Assembly (NCBI RefSeq): GCF_001189515.2
Contig: NZ_CP012069.2
Span: 2,790,001-2,854,000 of the forward strand
Source of the DNA: Olsenella sp. oral taxon 807
GTDB lineage: Bacteria; Actinomycetota; Coriobacteriia; Coriobacteriales; Atopobiaceae
DNA length: 64,000 nucleotides
Direction: 5' to 3'
Position numbers and translations under genes: made by a program. The notes beneath the pieces are model-generated. The model searched no databases, had not been told where the DNA came from, and saw only the letters and a program-made list of their open reading frames with translations. Of this stretch, positions 60,208-64,000 are shown piece after piece; position 1 is the first letter of the stretch, and every line of letters starts with the position of its first letter.

Positions 60208-60876
60208 CTAGCCCATTTTGGCCTTGAGAGCTGCGGCGGCCCCGCGCGGGTCGCTTGCAGAGACGATGGCGCGACCGACAAGGACGATGTCTGGCTCCGC
60301 CTCGACCACGCGGTCAATGGTATCCATTCCGATGTGACCGACAACCGCCACCATCACATGACTCAGCTGCTCGTTGAGCTCACGCAGCGCCTCGAGCGGT
60401 GCGGCGTTCCCAGCCTCTCCCAGGTCAGAGACCTCGCTAAGCTCCGCGCCGTCGGCACCGAGGCCAGATGGCACAACGACGGACCTGACGCCCAGTGTCT
60501 CGAGCTCGAGCGCACGCGCCACGTAGCCCTCTATGCCGGCGAGGTCACCCACGACGTGGCCAGCGTGCTGTTGCGCCACGCCGAGCACCGCGCGAAAGGT
60601 CTCGTCGGAGGCAAGGCCCATCACACTCACGACGTCCGCCCCATACTCAAAGCACTTCTCGGACACATAACCGCCGCTGTGAAAGATCTTCGCATCGGCG
60701 AGCACCGTCTTGTCCGGAAAAGCGTGTTTCACGTGGCGCACGAGCGAGAGGCCCTCTTCGACCAGCAGCGGATAGCCGACCTCGACAATGTCCACGGAGT
60801 CTCGCGTGGCGAGCACCAGGTCAAGACAATCCTCCACACTTGGAGAGTCAAGGGTCAACTGCAGCTTCATTGGCAT
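60208..60876 (-). CDS. HUMPS-family enzyme (hexulose-6-phosphate synthase / ketogulonate-phosphate decarboxylase-like)
   Basis: 222 residues, ATG with GGAGG five bases upstream. A TIM-barrel of the OMP-decarboxylase superfamily: DIVEVGYPLL, VLADAKIFHSGG (metal and substrate Asp/Lys), GADVVSVMG, VVVPSGLG and VLVGRAIVSA. The exact reaction cannot be fixed; sugar-phosphate synthase or decarboxylase are both plausible. Convergent with metA. Confidence 0.85.
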   Translation of the reverse strand: MPMKLQLTLDSPSVEDCLDLVLATRDSVDIVEVGYPLLVEEGLSLVRHVKHAFPDKTVLADAKIFHSGGYVSEKCFEYGADVVSVMGLASDETFRAVLGVAQQHAGHVVGDLAGIEGYVARALELETLGVRSVVVPSGLGADGAELSEVSDLGEAGNAAPLEALRELNEQLSHVMVAVVGHIGMDTIDRVVEAEPDIVLVGRAIVSASDPRGAAAALKAKMG

Positions 60877-61097
60877 GAGAACCTCCCGTCAAAAACGTCA
60901 CCTTCTCACTCTATCATCGGCGATCCCACAACAGGCTTTCCCTCATCGGGCATTTCGCTTACCGGCACCGGAGCACGGGCCACCGGTAGAGGTAAGAGAC
61001 GATTCCGAGAATTATGCATGATTCGGAGGGTTATATATGGAGAGTTGAACACAAGCATAGACGCCCCCTGCAAACGAGTTGTTGTTGAGCGATACTT

Positions 61098-62801
61098 ATG
61101 TTTATGACTAATTTATTCGCCAAGCTCGGGCTCAACGAGCAGATACTTGAGGGCGTCGAGGCCCTCGGCTTTACGGTCCCCACCCCCGTCCAAAGCAAGG
61201 CCATTCCAGAGGTGCTTGCCGGACGAGACATCATAGCCTCCGCACAGACGGGCACGGGAAAGACGGCGGCCTTCGCGCTACCCATCTTGCAGGTTATAGC
61301 CGAGGCCTCTCGCACGGCCCGCGAACAGCAGGCAGCAGAAATCGCCGCCGACCGTAGGAGGAAAGCGGGCGAGGGCGCCTCGTGCGACGACCTCGCCGTC
61401 GCAGAAAAGGCCGTCTCTAGTAACGCGGGCACGGCCAGTGGAAATGACTCGCCACCTGTCCTTGCCGACGCGATCGAGAAGGGTGCGTCAACCTCCGCGA
61501 AGGTGAATCCCGACGGGAGTATCGCCAAGCCACGAAGGCGTCACCATATCAAGAAAAAGCTGGGAACATCGAGCTCAAGGGCCGAGAAGGCTAAGGCGAA
61601 GCGGCCTGAGGCAGGCGGTAGCTCGGCTACGACTGCCAGCAATGGTGCGCCCAAGCCCAAATCCAGACGCACGTCTCGCCGCCGCAAGGGCACGCGCAAA
61701 CAGGGAGACAATGCCCTCGCAAGGCAGGCGGACCCCAACGCCCATCCCTTTGGACCATTCGCCCTGGTGGTGACCCCCACGCGCGAGCTCGCAGCGCAGA
61801 TCGAGGAGGTCGTCTCTGTCGTCTGCGAGAAGACCGGACAGAGGGCCGTCGTCGTCATGGGAGGCGCAAAGTTCAAGCGCCAGATCAAGGGACTCGAGGC
61901 AGGCTGCGACCTGCTCGTCGCCACGCCGGGACGTCTCATCGACCTCATGGATCACGACCACGTGAACCTCGACTGCGTGCAGTGCCTGGTGCTCGATGAG
62001 GCCGACCGCATGCTTGACATGGGCTTCTGGCCCAGCGTTCGCCGCATTGTCGCGGCCTGTCCAAAGAAGCGCCAGACGCTGCTCTTCTCGGCCACCATTC
62101 CCCCTTCCATCAAGGGTACGGTCGACGCGATGCTCACCGATCCCGTCACCATCGAGATCGCCCGCATGGGACAAACCGCAGAGACTGTGGAGGAGCATCT
62201 TTGTCCCGTGGTCCAGAGCCAGAAGATCCAGCTCCTTGAGGCCCTCCTTAACACGGGTGGCGCCTCGGGAGAGAGGCCCGACCGCGTGCTCGTGTTCTGC
62301 CGCACCAAGCGTCGCGCCGATGACCTGGAGAAGCACCTCAAGAAGACAGGCATCAAGGTTGATGTCATGCATGCGGATCGTCCCCAAAAGGCGCGCGAGC
62401 GAGCGCTCGAGAGCTTTCGTGGGGGCAAGGTGCAGGTCCTTGTGGCAACCGACGTGATGAGCCGCGGCATCGACGTGAGCGGCATTGACGCTGTCGTGAA
62501 CTTTGACGTACCCATGGACCCCGAGGATTACGTGCATCGCATCGGCCGCACGGGACGAGCCGGAGCCACCGGTCATGCCTACACCTTCGTCGCGCCCGAC
62601 GAGATAACGCCCCTGCGTGAGATCGAGTACTTTACCAGAAAGCTCGTGCCGCTCTGGGAGCTGGCGGGCTTTGACTACGACGAAACGCGCATCGTCCCTA
62701 ACGATCACCGATCCACCACGAAGCCCACGCGCAACCTCTTTAGCGGCTCGCGCGGTCGTGGTCGTGGCTTTGGCGGCGGTCGCTACGGCAGGCACTACTA
62801 A
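61098..62801 (+). CDS. DEAD-box RNA helicase with a long insert
   Basis: 567 residues. Q motif TPVQSKAIP, motif I AQTGTGKT, Ia PTRELA, Ib TPGR, II LDEADRMLD, III SATIP, V ATDVMSRGIDV and VI HRIGRTGRAG are complete, followed by a Gly/Arg tail. Between motif I and Ia about 140 low-complexity Lys/Arg/Ala residues are inserted, far more than usual. Probably an RhlE/CsdA-type helicase in RNA turnover or ribosome assembly. No clear Shine-Dalgarno site. Confidence 0.95.
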   Translation: MFMTNLFAKLGLNEQILEGVEALGFTVPTPVQSKAIPEVLAGRDIIASAQTGTGKTAAFALPILQVIAEASRTAREQQAAEIAADRRRKAGEGASCDDLAVAEKAVSSNAGTASGNDSPPVLADAIEKGASTSAKVNPDGSIAKPRRRHHIKKKLGTSSSRAEKAKAKRPEAGGSSATTASNGAPKPKSRRTSRRRKGTRKQGDNALARQADPNAHPFGPFALVVTPTRELAAQIEEVVSVVCEKTGQRAVVVMGGAKFKRQIKGLEAGCDLLVATPGRLIDLMDHDHVNLDCVQCLVLDEADRMLDMGFWPSVRRIVAACPKKRQTLLFSATIPPSIKGTVDAMLTDPVTIEIARMGQTAETVEEHLCPVVQSQKIQLLEALLNTGGASGERPDRVLVFCRTKRRADDLEKHLKKTGIKVDVMHADRPQKARERALESFRGGKVQVLVATDVMSRGIDVSGIDAVVNFDVPMDPEDYVHRIGRTGRAGATGHAYTFVAPDEITPLREIEYFTRKLVPLWELAGFDYDETRIVPNDHRSTTKPTRNLFSGSRGRGRGFGGGRYGRHY

Positions 62802-62887
62802 GAGAACTGCGGGAGGCGTCTTGGGCACGCCACCGATAGGCTTCCTTACCCGCGCATGCGCCCGAGGAGGGGTGCCTACCCATACCG

Positions 62888-62908
62888 GCTCCCATCCCTG
62901 GTGGGAGC
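62888..62908 (+). terminator. Terminator after the DEAD-box gene
   Basis: GCTCCCA, short loop, TGGGAGC, followed by TACCTTATT. A second hairpin near 62997-63016 may end the convergent cstA transcript. Confidence 0.55.
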
Positions 62909-63070
62909 TACCTTATTCGCGTGCGTGCCTGAAGAGGAGTCCATCCCAAGAGGAGCCCGCCTCTTTGCTCAAGACGTTTGTATAAAGAAGGCTCGACGCC
63001 CGCCTACGATAGACGGGCACCGCAATCGTCCCGCGTACACGCATATGACACGTACCACGCGTCTCTTGCG

Positions 63071-64000
63071 CTACGCTCCTGTACGAGCGGCCTCGGCGCT
63101 CGCGAGAGTCTCTTGGCCACCTTCGGCTGGAGCCTCGGCCTCGGCAACGTGCCTGTGGCCCAACTCGGACCACTCGGGGTCCTCATCAGGCAGAGAGCCT
63201 GCCTTGGTGGTGAAAAACTCCTTCAGACAATTGTATGTCACGATGATGCCCAGGACCATGAGGAGTACCGCAAAGACGAGCTGCAGCCCCTTGGTAGACA
63301 GCACCTCAAGAGTGGGGCCAGCGGCGAGCGCAACCACACAGCCCCATGCGCTCATTGCGAGCGACGTGAAGGTGCAGGCAAGCAGAAACGCCACTGGCAC
63401 ATAGAGCATGAAGCCCTTACGACCGGTCGCCTTGCAGAAGACGGCGAGCGTGATCATGGTCATGCCACCCAAAAGTTGGTTGGACGCGCCAAAGAGCGGC
63501 CAGATATTGAGGTACCCGCCAAAGGTAAGCGCGCAGCCTACGATCAAAGTGAGAATGGTCGCGAACCAGGTGTTGGTGACAACCCCCATTGCGCCCGTAC
63601 GCCCGGTCTCCGACGAGGCGGCGTCACCGGTCTTGAGAAAGAACTCCTGAAACGAGGTGCGGGCAACACGCGCGACGGCATCGAGCGAGGTGAGCGCCAA
63701 CGCCGAGACATTCATGGTCATAAACACGGTCGAGAAGGTCGCGTCGATGCCAACGGTCCCCATACCCCGCGCGACGCCAGCGGCGAATATCTGAAACGGC
63801 GTACTCGCGGCACCACCAACGTTGAGGGCGCCGGTACCAGAGGTGTTCATGTCACCGAACATGATGCCCGCAACGACGACGGCGAGCACGCCCACAAAGC
63901 TCTCGAGCACCATGGCGCCAAAGCCCACGGACAGCATGTCTGGCTCCCGGGCTATCTGCTTGGAAGAGGTCCCGGAGCTCACGAGGCTGTGAAATCCCGA
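63071..64000 (-). CDS. cstA: Carbon starvation protein CstA, C-terminal part
   Basis: About 310 residues up to the window edge; the start lies outside. Repeated membrane helices with GASNQLLGGMTMITLAVF and TSGTGALNVGG, and a hydrophilic Glu/Ala-rich C-terminus, are those of CstA/BtsT peptide or pyruvate transporters. Minus strand, convergent with the helicase gene. Confidence 0.92.
   Translation of the reverse strand, partial: SGFHSLVSSGTSSKQIAREPDMLSVGFGAMVLESFVGVLAVVVAGIMFGDMNTSGTGALNVGGAASTPFQIFAAGVARGMGTVGIDATFSTVFMTMNVSALALTSLDAVARVARTSFQEFFLKTGDAASSETGRTGAMGVVTNTWFATILTLIVGCALTFGGYLNIWPLFGASNQLLGGMTMITLAVFCKATGRKGFMLYVPVAFLLACTFTSLAMSAWGCVVALAAGPTLEVLSTKGLQLVFAVLLMVLGIIVTYNCLKEFFTTKAGSLPDEDPEWSELGHRHVAEAEAPAEGGQETLASAEAARTGA

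Overview
The window is GC-rich actinobacterial DNA, best matching the class Coriobacteriia (Olsenella/Atopobiaceae-like). This rests on the dnaK-grpE-dnaJ-hspR order, a zinc-finger-less DnaJ, and the style of the ABC exporters and prophage proteins. It is inferred from gene content; no marker RNA is present.

Host left flank (1-23.1 kb): an edge-truncated gene and an exported protein of unknown role; two ABC export modules (1.9-5.7 kb); a complete 1790-bp IS4/IS1634-like insertion sequence with matching ends and a 5-bp target duplication; an Rgg-type regulator with an ABC half-exporter; a possible nuclease-fold protein; an FtsX/LolD-type ABC operon lying between two copies of a 154-bp inverted-repeat element; the heat-shock operon dnaK-grpE-dnaJ-hspR; then a GntR regulator and a YfcE phosphodiesterase.

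Prophage (about 23.1-58.2 kb): a siphovirus-type prophage between two blocks of the same intergenic repeat family. Left to right it has (a) a plus-strand operon of four small unknown genes, each preceded by a GC hairpin and a Shine-Dalgarno site, in the usual place for accessory cargo; (b) minus-strand lysis, tail, head and packaging genes; (c) an XRE plus PAPS-reductase-like cassette beside the terminase; (d) a dense run of overlapping small early genes, two methyltransferases (one frameshifted), replication genes, a degraded ssb and a second tyrosine recombinase; (e) a divergent immunity region with XRE proteins, an ImmA-like peptidase and an S24-like repressor; (f) a membrane-anchored DnaQ-type exonuclease probably co-transcribed with the repressor; and (g) the attR-side integrase. 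The tape-measure gene is split by a 287-nt sequence with the hallmarks of a self-splicing group I intron. This is the strongest unusual finding in the window. The tail-chaperone pair shows a -1 frameshift site.

Host right flank (58.2-64 kb): a large 31-bp tandem-repeat block, metA, a HUMPS-family decarboxylase/aldolase, a DEAD-box helicase with a long low-complexity insert, and the C-terminal part of a CstA carbon-starvation transporter.

How it works together: late phage genes are read right to left from about 54.9 kb to 24.8 kb. In the lysogen, the expected products are the repressor, the exonuclease and probably the left-end small-gene operon. Those two groups are the best candidates for undescribed host-protection or counter-defence functions.
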